NCBI GenBank assembly: GCA_903863885.1
Contig: CAIPEB010000569.1
Span: forward strand, 1 to 39,158
Source of the DNA: an uncultured Planctomycetaceae bacterium
GTDB lineage: Bacteria; Planctomycetota; Planctomycetia; Pirellulales; Pirellulaceae
Length of the DNA: 39,158 nt
Direction of reading: 5' to 3'
Numbering within the stretch: position 1 is the stretch's first letter; every line of letters starts with the position of its first letter. Shown in pieces: positions 8,457-16,647 of the stretch. The notes beneath the pieces were generated by a model. It had not been told where the DNA came from and ran no database searches. It was given only the letters and a program-made list of their open reading frames with translations. Both the position numbers and the translations under genes were made by a program.

Positions 8457-10729
8457 TGTCTGTCACGACGCTCCGTGTGAGACGAGGATCGCTCGAAGAA
8501 ATCGACTTTGCCTGACCGGACATCGTACATGCCTCCGATCACCTTGAGGCATCCAGATTCGACCAGCCCTTTCAGCACTTTGCTGCGGCTCTGGATTCTG
8601 TCGATCGTCCGCAACAGGTGGGCACGATAGAGTTCGTCGAGGCAGACCTGCTGCTCCCGTGGTGACTTGTGAGCCCAGCCCGCAATTCGGTCGGCATCGA
8701 TCGACTTGTGGACATCCATTACGATGGGATCGAGGTGAATACAGCCGTTGGTTTCTGCCAGTGACCGGCCCGCCATAAACGAGGTGACTGCCAACCGCAT
8801 GATATCGCTGTTGGCATGGCCTAGCACAATGATCAACTTGGCTCCGGCTACGGCACAGGCGTATTCGAGGGTGCCCATCACGCCGAGACTGACGATGCTT
8901 CCGGAGACGCGGGCACAGAATATATCACCAAGTCCCACGTCGAAGATCATCTCCACCGGGGTGCGTGAACTGGCGCCGCTCAGTACGGCGGCCAGGGGAT
9001 GTCGCGCCGCTGCAGTCGCCTCCAGTTGCTGAGTCAGATCACGCATCAGCGGTTGATGATTCCGAAAGCGAATATTGCCTTCGTGCAAGAGTCGCAGCAC
9101 CGCGTCTGGCGTCATGCTCGCTTGAAGCTCTCGCGTGGTGTGGTCAAGAAACTGCACTCGATCCTTCAATTGCTGATAGCGGTCCTTGAATCCTGCCAGG
9201 CTGACATGAATTTCCCGGGCCGGAGCGATCTCGTCGCGGAATTCCAGAATCAGGTTCAGCACATCCGCATCGATGTAGTCCGTGTCCCGTGCGTCGATCA
9301 TTACGTGACCGCCGCGCGGCACAGAGGCCAGCGCTTGGGAAATCGCGACGCGATTGAGAAAACTCACCTGCTGTGCCAGTTCAATGCGCAGCACTTCTCC
9401 GCCGAGTCGCTTCTCGACGATCTTCTGCAAGGGCCGCCGCAGATTGCTGCGCAGAATGAAGACGATGCTGAATCCCAAACCGATCAGGATCCCGATCAGC
9501 AGGTCGGTCAATAAAATAGCCGCAACCGTCACGGCAAACGGCAGGAATTGATTCAGTCCTTCCCGCCACATCTGCTTGAATACCCCTGGACTGGCAAGCT
9601 TGATGCCGGTCATGACGAGGATCGCCGCCAGACAAGAGAGGGGGATCTTATTCAGCCAGGTTGGCAGCAATGCGACGCACAGCAGCAGGAGCAGCCCGTG
9701 CACGATGGTCGCCAGCTTGGTCATGCCGCCCGCGTTGATATTCACTGAACTGCGCACGATTACGGAAGTCACCGGTAATCCACCAATCAGGCCGGCGGCG
9801 ATATTGCCAACGCCCTGCGCAATGAGCTCCCGGTTCGGCGGCGATACGCGCTTCCGCGGGTCGAGCCTGTCGATGGCTTCCAGGTTCAGAAGTGTCTCCA
9901 GCGAGGCAACCAGAGCAATCGTCAGCCCGGCGGTAAACACCTGCGGGTTTGTCAGTGCCGAGAAATCGGGCAGGGCCAGAAACCGGCTGATCCCAACGAA
10001 GCTCTCGGTCACAGGAACCTGGACCAGGTGTGAGACGCCAATTGCCCAACCTCCGCCGACTTTGGCCGACAATGCGGCGATCCCCACCCCGCTGAGCACG
10101 ACGATCAACGGAGCAGGCACGAGTGATCGTTTCAGCTGCTTGATGTTGTCCCAGAGCAACAGGATCAACACCGAAACAACACCCACTCCGAGAGCGCCCG
10201 GGTGAATCATGCGAAAGATGTGAATCACGCCCGAAAACGTGTTCTCTTGATCGGGTTCCTCGAAGGACATAATCCCCAGCGGAGCCGTATCGTGCCCGAC
10301 AAGATGGGGAAGTTGCTTGAGAATCAGAATCAGGCCGATCGCGGCCAGCAGCCCTTTGATGACGCTGGACGGTACGAAGTCGGCGATGGCACCTGCGCGA
10401 ATCAGCCCAAGAGCGATTTGCAGAACACCGGCGATGACGACAGCCAGCAGCAGAGCCTGAAACGATCCCAGTGTGGCGATTTGCGCGGCAATCACGGCGG
10501 TGAGACCGGCCGCCGGCCCGCTGACACTGGTCTGTGACTTGCTTATCCAACCGACGAGCACGCCCCCCACGATTCCGGATAGGATTCCGGAAAACAACGG
10601 TGCGTTCGACGCCAGCGCCACTCCCAAACAAAGTGGCAGTGCTACGAGAAACACTACGAGCCCGGCCTGCAGGTCGGCGACAAGGCCTTGTCCGATGCGA
10701 GTGTTGTGCGACTCCATGGATGGGTTCAT
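8378..10729 (-). CDS. SulP (SLC26) anion transporter fused to degenerate beta-carbonic anhydrase domain
   Basis: Residues about 15-430 are a SulP transporter with many hydrophobic helices ('GLVVFLVALPLCLGVALASNAPL', 'TSVSGPAAGLTAVIAAQ', 'GGLPVTSVIVRSSVNINAGG'). A STAS-like domain follows (about 440-535, 'HVMIDARDTDYIDADVLNLI'), then a beta-carbonic-anhydrase fold. In active enzymes SulP-CA fusions are thought to couple bicarbonate transport to CO2 hydration. Here the CA motif C-x-D-S-R reads Gly585-Ala-Ser587-Ser-Arg, and H-x-x-C reads His638-x-x-Ser641, so two zinc cysteines and the aspartate are lost. ATG 10729 has GAAGGTGA just upstream. The last 40 residues after 'VDFFE' have no family match and overlap the stress-protein relic. 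Confidence 0.88.
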   Translation of the reverse strand: MNPSMESHNTRIGQGLVADLQAGLVVFLVALPLCLGVALASNAPLFSGILSGIVGGVLVGWISKSQTSVSGPAAGLTAVIAAQIATLGSFQALLLAVVIAGVLQIALGLIRAGAIADFVPSSVIKGLLAAIGLILILKQLPHLVGHDTAPLGIMSFEEPDQENTFSGVIHIFRMIHPGALGVGVVSVLILLLWDNIKQLKRSLVPAPLIVVLSGVGIAALSAKVGGGWAIGVSHLVQVPVTESFVGISRFLALPDFSALTNPQVFTAGLTIALVASLETLLNLEAIDRLDPRKRVSPPNRELIAQGVGNIAAGLIGGLPVTSVIVRSSVNINAGGMTKLATIVHGLLLLLCVALLPTWLNKIPLSCLAAILVMTGIKLASPGVFKQMWREGLNQFLPFAVTVAAILLTDLLIGILIGLGFSIVFILRSNLRRPLQKIVEKRLGGEVLRIELAQQVSFLNRVAISQALASVPRGGHVMIDARDTDYIDADVLNLILEFRDEIAPAREIHVSLAGFKDRYQQLKDRVQFLDHTTRELQASMTPDAVLRLLHEGNIRFRNHQPLMRDLTQQLEATAAARHPLAAVLSGASSRTPVEMIFDVGLGDIFCARVSGSIVSLGVMGTLEYACAVAGAKLIIVLGHANSDIMRLAVTSFMAGRSLAETNGCIHLDPIVMDVHKSIDADRIAGWAHKSPREQQVCLDELYRAHLLRTIDRIQSRSKVLKGLVESGCLKVIGGMYDVRSGKVDFFERSSSHTERRDRQCASRSDTHVFTATTSSVLASFSWSR

Positions 10730-11095
10730 CTTCACCTTCGAGATTGAGTGGATGTTCGGTCGAAACACCCGCGCGGACGATGGCTTCGTGCGGCCGGCGA
10801 CTGCCGCGTCTTCGACAATTGTCGGCACGATCTACCTGAACGAATGCGGGTGAGTATCTAACCACGAGTGCGTGCACCGCCGCGATGCAGCGGGTCGCGC
10901 GGAGGTTTCCGCACGCACACAGCGGGAAGGCAGGAGAACACCCCGGAACGATCGCCGTGCGCAATCGTGTGCGGTGGTCGGATGCCCTGCAGCACGTTCC
11001 CGCGCGGGTTACGCGCAACCAGAGTTCGCGCTGCGCCCGTGGTGCCGCAATCGCAGACTGGGTGCGGGCCTGCAAGACCGGTCACCTGGACCGGT
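10730..11095. other. Intergenic, no gene recognised
   Basis: This region lies upstream of the SulP fusion. Open frames exist on both strands but have low-complexity Arg/Ala/Pro composition typical of GC-rich noncoding DNA, and no family motifs are visible. A promoter for the SulP gene probably lies here, but I could not pick a convincing -35/-10 or -24/-12 pair. Confidence 0.4.
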
Positions 11096-11437
11096 TCATT
11101 GATGCAGGTCGGCGCCGCATCCATTGTGGAGGCGACGTTCGCCTCTCAGAGCGTCCGGCATCACGACTTGCCCGTCTCGGCAAGACGCGCGGCCCGTTTC
11201 GCAGTAACACGGCGCGGGCGAATTCCGCCGAGTCGTTGCGCAGGATTCAATCCGCTGGCGATGAGCCGAATTGACCGGCAATTCCTTGGCTCGGTCTTCT
11301 TCATGGGAACGGCTTTGCCGATGCTCTTCTTCCGCGAGGAGTCGCGGCGGACAAAAGTGAAGATTCGGGCCGGATGTCGCAGCCATCAGCAGGCAGATGC
11401 TGCTGTACTGCCATGTTTTGCCGCTCCGTCGGGTCAT
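11096..11437 (-). CDS. Possible small protein, doubtful
   Basis: ATG 11437 is preceded by AGGAGGAG with a spacing of about ten bases, a better ribosome-binding site than chance usually gives. The 113-residue product starts with a basic segment and a weakly hydrophobic stretch (YSSICLLMAATSG) and is otherwise rich in Arg, Glu, His and Cys without a recognisable fold. It may be a genuine orphan or a chance frame. I cannot assign a function. Confidence 0.25.
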   Translation of the reverse strand: MTRRSGKTWQYSSICLLMAATSGPNLHFCPPRLLAEEEHRQSRSHEEDRAKELPVNSAHRQRIESCATTRRNSPAPCYCETGRASCRDGQVVMPDALRGERRLHNGCGADLHQ

Positions 11438-11740
11438 AAAGATAACACTCCTCCTAACAACAGCATATGCATGACTTGCGCCCCGCTCCAATCTGTCCAC
11501 GGCCGGAAATTCCGGGGGATCTGCCGCAAGTCCATGCCTAAGTTCAGCCCCGGGTAAGTTCGTGCAACTTCGGATCGCGGATTGCATGCCAGCGCAGTCA
11601 AATGGTTGCTTCCAAGTGCGTGTGATTCCGTGACGCCGCAAGTCGCGCCGCTCCAGAGCCTGTCATGCTTCTCCGAGAGCCGCGCAGGCCAGCCTTTCGG
11701 TTGCGGAAGCTGCTTTGCTTGGTTCGTGTCAATACGGCGA

Positions 11741-12070
11741 TTAGTCCCCGAACATGTCAAACAAGTTTCCCAGAAACCCCTCGCGCTTCCTGCGGCCGTA
11801 CCTGTAGTCGCCGTCCCGCCGATATTCGCTGTCACGATCCTGAGACTCGGGTTGTCGCTCGTAACGTCCTGGCCGATCACAATCATCATGATCATCATGG
11901 TCATCGTGCTTGCGGCTGTCGCGTCTGTAGGACTGCGTCTCGACCTGCGCGACGATCTTCTCGAGTTCGCCGCGATCGAGCCAAACGCCGCGGCATTGTG
12001 TGCAGTAGTCGATATTCACGCTGTTACGTTCCTCGTTCTTCATTTCGATTTCGCAAATTGGGCACTTCAT
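11741..12070 (-). CDS. Small zinc-ribbon (zf-TFIIB type) protein with His/Asp-rich tail
   Basis: The N-terminus has MKCPIC at residues 1-6 and YCTQCRGVWLDRGELE at residues 22-37, giving the CxxC...CxxC zinc knuckle and the 'GVWLDRGELEKI' helix typical of the zf-TFIIB Pfam family. These are small bacterial proteins with unknown partners. After residue 50 the protein is highly charged and contains the run KHDDHDDHDDCD, encoded by a near-microsatellite of ATCATG-like units (about 11880-11910), then Arg/Tyr/Asp-rich sequence. The end, 'REGFLGNLFDMFGD', is a short amphipathic C-terminus common in this family. ATG 12070 follows CAGGAG with good spacing. No operon partner is evident. Confidence 0.85.
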   Translation of the reverse strand: MKCPICEIEMKNEERNSVNIDYCTQCRGVWLDRGELEKIVAQVETQSYRRDSRKHDDHDDHDDCDRPGRYERQPESQDRDSEYRRDGDYRYGRRKREGFLGNLFDMFGD

Positions 12071-12260
12071 TGAAGAGCTCCTGCCTGTTCGTTTTGGGAA
12101 AGCGTCATCGCGTTAGAACGTAACCAGCCAGACGTTCCGAGCAGGTTTGCTTTGGATCCGGACCATTAGTCGCCTTCGGGGAGCATAGGCTTCCGCGTTC
12201 GCCGGATTGAGTAGGTGCGCCGCTCCAGGACGACCTTTCGGACTTGCGCTGTCGACATCG

Positions 12261-12845
12261 TCACGAGACGACTGTCTTGGCGCGCGTGAAATTCAGTAGT
12301 GTGCAAATGCGGTTTGCCAGGTCGTCGACCGACAACGGGGAGGTTTGATAATCGTCGACTTGGAAACCTGAGAGTCGATAGAGGGCCGCCGGATTACGAG
12401 TCTGTGCCATGATCATCACGCATTGGGGCCTGAGTTTCGGCTCATCGGCGATCATGCTCAAGACACCGTCCTCGCCGCCCCACAACAGATTCAGTTCGAG
12501 CACAAGCACGTCCGGTACGGCCGCGCGCAGACTCCCGATACATTCCAGGCCGGACGATGCCGTGGCCACGAGGACGCCACGTGCACCGAGGCCATCCGCG
12601 TAGGATTTCAGCGTGCACCGATTCCGGGCCGCAATCAGGATGCGGGCCGGCGCCATTGACGCTGGTGCCTGAGGTCGCGGTGGGCGATGAACCAGCGACT
12701 CAATCTCCCGCCGGCGGATCGTCACCTCCGGCGGTGCTGAAACACCAAGGCGAACCCGATTACCCACGATGCCCAAGACGGTCACCGTCAGTTGGCTCTG
12801 TGGTATGACAATTTCTTCGCCCAACTTGCGACTTAGCACCAACAT
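12261..12845 (-). CDS. CsrA domain fused to degenerate receiver (REC-like) domain
   Basis: Residues 1-52 are a near-complete CsrA/RsmA RNA-binding domain (MLVLSRKLGEEIVI, VRLGVSAPPEVTIRRREIESLV) that would regulate translation by binding GGA-containing leaders. After a Pro-rich linker (53-66), residues 67-190 follow a response-regulator receiver pattern. The conserved chemistry is lost: the beta-1 acidic pair is Ala-Arg (ILIAARNR), the phosphorylated Asp is Glu117 (VLVLELNLLWGG), and the usual Lys before Pro is Ser (YQTSPLS). A constant or ligand-sensing dimer module is more likely than a phospho-switch. ATG 12845 has GGAG eight bases upstream. It is divergent from the histidine kinase gene and shares a 470-base intergenic region with it. 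Confidence 0.88.
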   Translation of the reverse strand: MLVLSRKLGEEIVIPQSQLTVTVLGIVGNRVRLGVSAPPEVTIRRREIESLVHRPPRPQAPASMAPARILIAARNRCTLKSYADGLGARGVLVATASSGLECIGSLRAAVPDVLVLELNLLWGGEDGVLSMIADEPKLRPQCVMIMAQTRNPAALYRLSGFQVDDYQTSPLSVDDLANRICTLLNFTRAKTVVS

Positions 12846-12895
12846 GGCGAGGGCTCCAGTCCTTCAGTAACCGCCTGAGATCGGTCGAGTGCTCC

Positions 12896-12925
12896 TGCAA
12901 GCATGTGTTGCGGCATGCATTTGCA
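12896..12925. promoter_or_regulatory. Candidate operator or enhancer dyad
   Basis: TGCAAGCATG (12896-12905) faces CATGCATTTGCA (12914-12925), an imperfect inverted repeat. It lies 51-80 bases before the CsrA-REC start and about 260 bases before the sigma-54 promoter of the kinase gene. It could bind a regulator of either gene; which one is a guess. Confidence 0.3.
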
Positions 12926-13185
12926 ATGGGTGTGCCAAAGCGGCGACGGTCGGCTCGAATTGTCCGCAACTACGGGAATCGGCAAGGATAAACACCTCGG
13001 CGACTCTCCTTCCGAAATTGTCAATCCAGGTTTAACAAGTCGCGGCAGTGAAAAAAAATATCAGCCGACTGACAATTACTTGCACATGCGTGCGGCGGGT
13101 TGCGACGAAGGTGGAGCGGCCGCACGGTTCGAAATAGAATGCCGTTGCATCGCGCGGTCGGGGTCCCGCGAGCTGCAGTGCCGGT

Positions 13186-13201
13186 TGGCACGCTAATTGC
13201 G
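13186..13201 (+). promoter_or_regulatory. Sigma-54 promoter of the kinase/NtrC pair
   Basis: TGGCACG-CTAA-TTGCG matches the sigma-54 consensus TGGCACG-N4-TTGCW at all but the last base, with GG and GC at the correct spacing. Transcription would start near 13212, giving a leader of about 107 bases to ATG 13319. Because the downstream operon encodes an NtrC-type sigma-54 activator, autoregulation is the simplest reading. Confidence 0.7.
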
Positions 13202-13318
13202 GACTCGGTATCGAGTCATGCATGCATCGCTGAACTGGGTGGTAGTATGACACTGCCAAAAGGCGAGCCGCGTCGATCGGCCGGGTCCGATTACTTGTTG
13301 CTCCGTGAAGGAGTTGGT

Positions 13319-14839
13319 ATGTGGCGAAAGGTGGTAACCCCGACGGCGCTTGTCAGCGCGCTATGGCTGGCCGTCGGTGCCGCGACGATCTCGTACGTCA
13401 ATTGGGTGTACCACTCCCATTCGCGTGATCTGGCCGAGAACTTCACGACAGTTCAGGCGGTGGACGCGATGCAGGACGTCTTGTGGAGACTGCAGGCCAC
13501 GGTGATGGAAGTGACCGAGCGAGCTGACAGCCACACCCGCATGGAAGTAATTGAAATGGAGCGAGAATTCGAGCAGCATCTTGCGGGTGCTGCCGCACGT
13601 TCTGGGACACCAGACGGCCAGCGCCTGGTCAATGCCATCCGCTCGCAGTTCGAGTCCTACCGCGGCAATGTCCGCCGACGCCTGGACTCTTCAGCGGCCC
13701 GAGGGGGAGAAGAGACTCCTCCGATGGAAATGGCGAGGTCCGCCCACGCCGTCGCGGGGTCCTGCAAAGATCTTCTCACGGTTCACGAGCGGCTCATCGC
13801 TGAGTCCACCGCGCAGCGCAGTCGCTTCCGCGTTGCGATCGGACATGTCATGATCGTGCTCTGGATTGCCGGGCCCGCCGTCGGGATCCTATGGGGCATT
13901 TGGATCGCACGTGGGCTGAGTCGCTCGATCTCCCAAATCAGCATCAGCCTGAACGATGCTGCCGACGGTCTGGAACATGAGGTCGGCCGCGTCTGTGTGC
14001 ATCCGTCGGACGATCTGCCGGCCTTGCACCAGCAGGTGCAACTGGTGTCGTCCCGGATCCGGGAGGTAGTGGACCAATTGCAGCAGGCTCGCCGCGAGAC
14101 GATCTTGGCTGACCGGCTGGCAGCCGTGGGTGAAATGGCCGCCGGCGTGGCTCACGAACTCCGAAACCCGCTCACCTCGGTGAAACTGCTCATTCAGACC
14201 GCTGCGGACCGCTCCTCCGACCATGCAGCACTAAGCGACGAACACATTCACGTGATTCTCGAGCAAATCGTGCGGATGGAGAACACGATTCAGGGACTGC
14301 TGGACTTTGCGCGTCCGCCTCGGATGCAGAACGCCCGACACGATCTGCGCGACACGTTGCGTCGCGCCCTCAACCTGATCGAGGGTCATGCACGGCAGCA
14401 GGAGGTCGTCGTGCGCGAGAACTGCCCGCCTGCGCCTGTTTGGGTGGACGGCGACCCCGAGCAGCTTCATCAGGTCTTCGTGAATCTCCTGCTCAATGCC
14501 GTCGAGTCCATGTCCGAGGGAGGACTGCTGCAGATCACCATTCATTCCGACGAGCAGGAAAGCAACTTCTGCCGGGTGATTTTCTGTGACTCGGGAAAAG
14601 GGATTGCGCAAGCTATTATGGCCCGTCTGTTTGAACCATTTGTTACCGACAAGGAACGGGGAACTGGCTTAGGGCTGGCAATAAGCCGCCGGATTGTGGA
14701 ACAGCACGGTGGAAAGCTGACAGCAGCCAATCGAGAGGGAGTTGGCGCCGTATTTACAGTCCAGTTGCCGCTGAGCAACTCTCCCACATTGGAACGGGTG
14801 CGCCCGCTTCCGTCCCTGCCCGGACGAACGGTCGGGTGA
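13319..14839 (+). CDS. Membrane-bound sensor histidine kinase (NtrB-like output)
   Basis: This protein senses a signal outside or in the membrane and phosphorylates the regulator encoded downstream. Helix 1 is near residues 7-27, an extracytoplasmic helical sensor region spans about 30-165, and helix 2 is near 175-200. A HAMP-like linker and a coiled coil (VVDQLQQARRETILADRL) follow. The HisKA box 'GVAHELRNPLTS' places the phosphorylated residue at His279. The ATPase domain has the N box 'NLLLNAVESM', G1 'DSGKGI', F box 'LFEPFV' and G2 'GTGLGLAIS'. ATG 13319 is chosen for its AAGGAG six bases upstream; ATG 13247 in the same frame is an alternative. The downstream regulator begins 36 bases after the stop. 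The cognate signal is unknown, but hydrogenase genes follow. Confidence 0.9.
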   Translation: MWRKVVTPTALVSALWLAVGAATISYVNWVYHSHSRDLAENFTTVQAVDAMQDVLWRLQATVMEVTERADSHTRMEVIEMEREFEQHLAGAAARSGTPDGQRLVNAIRSQFESYRGNVRRRLDSSAARGGEETPPMEMARSAHAVAGSCKDLLTVHERLIAESTAQRSRFRVAIGHVMIVLWIAGPAVGILWGIWIARGLSRSISQISISLNDAADGLEHEVGRVCVHPSDDLPALHQQVQLVSSRIREVVDQLQQARRETILADRLAAVGEMAAGVAHELRNPLTSVKLLIQTAADRSSDHAALSDEHIHVILEQIVRMENTIQGLLDFARPPRMQNARHDLRDTLRRALNLIEGHARQQEVVVRENCPPAPVWVDGDPEQLHQVFVNLLLNAVESMSEGGLLQITIHSDEQESNFCRVIFCDSGKGIAQAIMARLFEPFVTDKERGTGLGLAISRRIVEQHGGKLTAANREGVGAVFTVQLPLSNSPTLERVRPLPSLPGRTVG

Positions 14840-14875
14840 AAAGGGTCGCAATAACTGTCCGTAATAAGATGCCGC

Positions 14876-16315
14876 ATGAATAAATTGCTCATCATCGACG
14901 ACGAACCAAGCGTCAGGATCAGTATCAAAGCGGTCTTCAACCGCGAGGATGTCACCGTATTCTGCGCGGCAACCGTGAATGAGGGGATTCAGCTTGCGGC
15001 CGAGCATTCTCCGGACGTAGTTCTGCTCGACATCAAGCTCGGTCCTCGATCCGGACTCGACGTATTTCACGAAATACGGCGGATCGATCCCAGAAGCCTC
15101 ATCATTTTCATCACGGGCTTCGGATCTGCCGACACGGCGATCGAAGCCATGAAGCTTGGCGCATACGATTACCTCACCAAACCCCTCGACTCGAACCAGC
15201 TTACGCGAGTGGTGAATCAGGCGTTTGCCATCAGTCGCCTGGCGCACGTGCCCACGATCATCGACGAGGGAGACCGACCGGAGGACAAGCCGGACCGCTT
15301 GATCGGCAGTGGCCCCGCGATGCAGGCCGTCTGCAAGCAGATCGGACGAGTTGCTCCCCAGGAGGTGAATGTGCTGCTGCTGGGAGAGAGCGGCACGGGC
15401 AAGGAGCTGGTCGCGCGCGCGCTGTACCATCACAGCCGTCGCAACCAGGCCGCGTTTCTTGCGATCAACTGTGCCGCCATCCCCGAATCGCTTCTGGAGA
15501 GCGAACTCTTTGGGCACGAGCGGGGCGCATTCACCGGCGCAGCTCACCGCCGCATCGGCAAATTCGAGCAGTGTCACGGCGGCACACTGTTCCTGGATGA
15601 GGTAGGCGATATGGCTCCGCATACGCAAGCCAAGATCCTGCGTCTTCTCCAGGAGGGGCGTTTTGAACGCCTGGGAAGCAATGACAGCATCTCCGTAGAT
15701 GTTCGCATCATTGCCGCCACCAATCAGAATCTGGACTCGTTGATTCAGAACGGCCGATTTCGAAAGGATCTCTATTATCGGTTGAGCGGTGTCACAATCT
15801 CCCTGCCCCCGCTTCGGGATCGCAGAGAGGACGTTGCTGAGTTGGCTCACTATTTTCTTTTTCGCGGCAATCGCCAACTCGGCACATCGGTGCAATCGAT
15901 TTCGACCCAAGGCCTGGACCTTCTGCAGGCATACGACTGGCCGGGAAATGTGCGCGAACTGCAGAATGTGATCCGACAATCGCTTATTGTGTCGGCAGGG
16001 TCAACCATCCTGCCGGAGTTCTTGCCGGCCGAAGTGCATCAGCACAGTCTTTCGGACAACAGCACAGCAGAGGTCGAGGAAGATCTCGCCGGTCGCCCGC
16101 TTCCTGCCCCCGATTGGCAGAGTCTGCCGAGAGTCCTCCGGAATTGGATTGCCGGTGGCGAGACTGATATTTACCGACGGGCACGGGAGCAATTCGATCA
16201 ACTCATCATCCTGGATGTCATGCAGCACGTCGGCGGCCACCGAAGTCAGGCGGCGAAGATCTTGGGGCTTAGCCTGGTAACCCTCCGGGCCAAACTGCGA
16301 TCGATGGACCGTTGA
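14876..16315 (+). CDS. NtrC-family sigma-54-dependent response regulator
   Basis: The receiver domain (residues 1-115) carries the phosphorylated Asp52 (VVLLDIKLG), the acidic pair DD at 8-9 and Lys102 (YLTKP). The AAA+ domain has Walker A 'GESGTGKE' (170-177), the sigma-54-contacting GAFTGA loop (217-222) and Walker B 'LFLDE' (238-242). A Fis-type helix-turn-helix closes the protein ('GHRSQAAKILGLSLVTLRAKL'). All parts needed for activation of sigma-54 RNA polymerase look intact. It is transcribed with the kinase just upstream. Candidate targets are the sigma-54 sites at 13186 (its own operon) and 16532 (hydrogenase operon), which would make it functionally like HoxA, although I see no close HoxA-specific signature. 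Confidence 0.93.
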   Translation: MNKLLIIDDEPSVRISIKAVFNREDVTVFCAATVNEGIQLAAEHSPDVVLLDIKLGPRSGLDVFHEIRRIDPRSLIIFITGFGSADTAIEAMKLGAYDYLTKPLDSNQLTRVVNQAFAISRLAHVPTIIDEGDRPEDKPDRLIGSGPAMQAVCKQIGRVAPQEVNVLLLGESGTGKELVARALYHHSRRNQAAFLAINCAAIPESLLESELFGHERGAFTGAAHRRIGKFEQCHGGTLFLDEVGDMAPHTQAKILRLLQEGRFERLGSNDSISVDVRIIAATNQNLDSLIQNGRFRKDLYYRLSGVTISLPPLRDRREDVAELAHYFLFRGNRQLGTSVQSISTQGLDLLQAYDWPGNVRELQNVIRQSLIVSAGSTILPEFLPAEVHQHSLSDNSTAEVEEDLAGRPLPAPDWQSLPRVLRNWIAGGETDIYRRAREQFDQLIILDVMQHVGGHRSQAAKILGLSLVTLRAKLRSMDR

Positions 16316-16390
16316 ACCGGTCCTCCGCCCGAAGTGTGCGGCGATATCCGTTCACCGGGTGCAGATTCCGTCTGCATTTTAAATGGAGTA

Positions 16391-16425
16391 GATCATCACA
16401 ACGGGGATCGCAGATCCCGATGATC
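16391..16425. promoter_or_regulatory. Nested palindrome, candidate enhancer site for the NtrC-type regulator
   Basis: GATCATC (16391-16397) and GATGATC (16419-16425) are perfect inverted repeats enclosing a second one, GGGATC and GATCCC around a GCA loop. It ends about 107 bases before the sigma-54-like site at 16532, the usual distance for an NtrC-family upstream activator site. It also lies 76 bases after the regulator's stop codon, so a transcription terminator is the alternative, though no T-run follows. Confidence 0.5.
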
Positions 16426-16531
16426 CTATATTGATAATGATGTTCGCAGTATGGCGCTGCAGCCGTCACAGCGACTCCACTTTCACTCATGCGCTGTCCG
16501 CAGAGAATTGCCGATCATTACTATGAGTGAT

Positions 16532-16547
16532 TGGCGAGAGACTTGCT
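16532..16547 (+). promoter_or_regulatory. Sigma-54-like promoter upstream of the hydrogenase operon
   Basis: TGGCGAG-AGAC-TTGCT keeps the essential GG and GC dinucleotides with exact spacing and differs from the consensus only in the less conserved part of the -24 box. The start would be near 16558, leaving about 550 bases before the small-subunit gene. It has the same strand as the hydrogenase genes. Confidence 0.5.
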
Positions 16548-16613
16548 CGACGGCAGAGTGGCGTCCCATGGGCGTTGCCGGTAATCGGTCGCAAGAAAGC
16601 AGAAAAAATCTGG

Positions 16614-16641
16614 TTGACAAGAACGCCGCCTCGGGTAAACT
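16614..16641 (+). promoter_or_regulatory. Sigma-70-like promoter in the hydrogenase leader
   Basis: TTGACA (16614-16619) and TAAACT (16636-16641) are separated by 16 bases. The -35 box is perfect for the enterobacterial consensus; whether this organism's housekeeping sigma reads it is inference. It lies downstream of the sigma-54-like site, so the operon might have dual promoters. Confidence 0.4.
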
Positions 16642-16647
16642 GACCGT

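Larger units (their letters stand above)
12846..13318. other. Divergent regulatory region
   Basis: This spacer separates the leftward CsrA-REC gene from the rightward kinase. It contains a dyad at 12896-12925, an A-tract at 13050-13057, and a sigma-54 promoter at 13186-13201. The kinase frame is open through part of it (from about 13100), but the better start is at 13319. Confidence 0.6.

Noticed and set aside
10868-11557. Plus-strand frame of 229 codons in the gap left of the zinc-ribbon gene
   Set aside because: Low-complexity Arg/Ala/Pro composition, no ribosome-binding site and no motifs.
11881-11911. ATCATG-like tract as a microsatellite or CRISPR-like repeat
   Set aside because: It is short and codes in frame for the His/Asp run of the zinc-ribbon protein.
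14669-15979. Minus-strand frame of 436 codons opposite the NtrC gene
   Set aside because: The plus strand encodes complete receiver, AAA+ and Fis domains; the antisense frame is a by-product.
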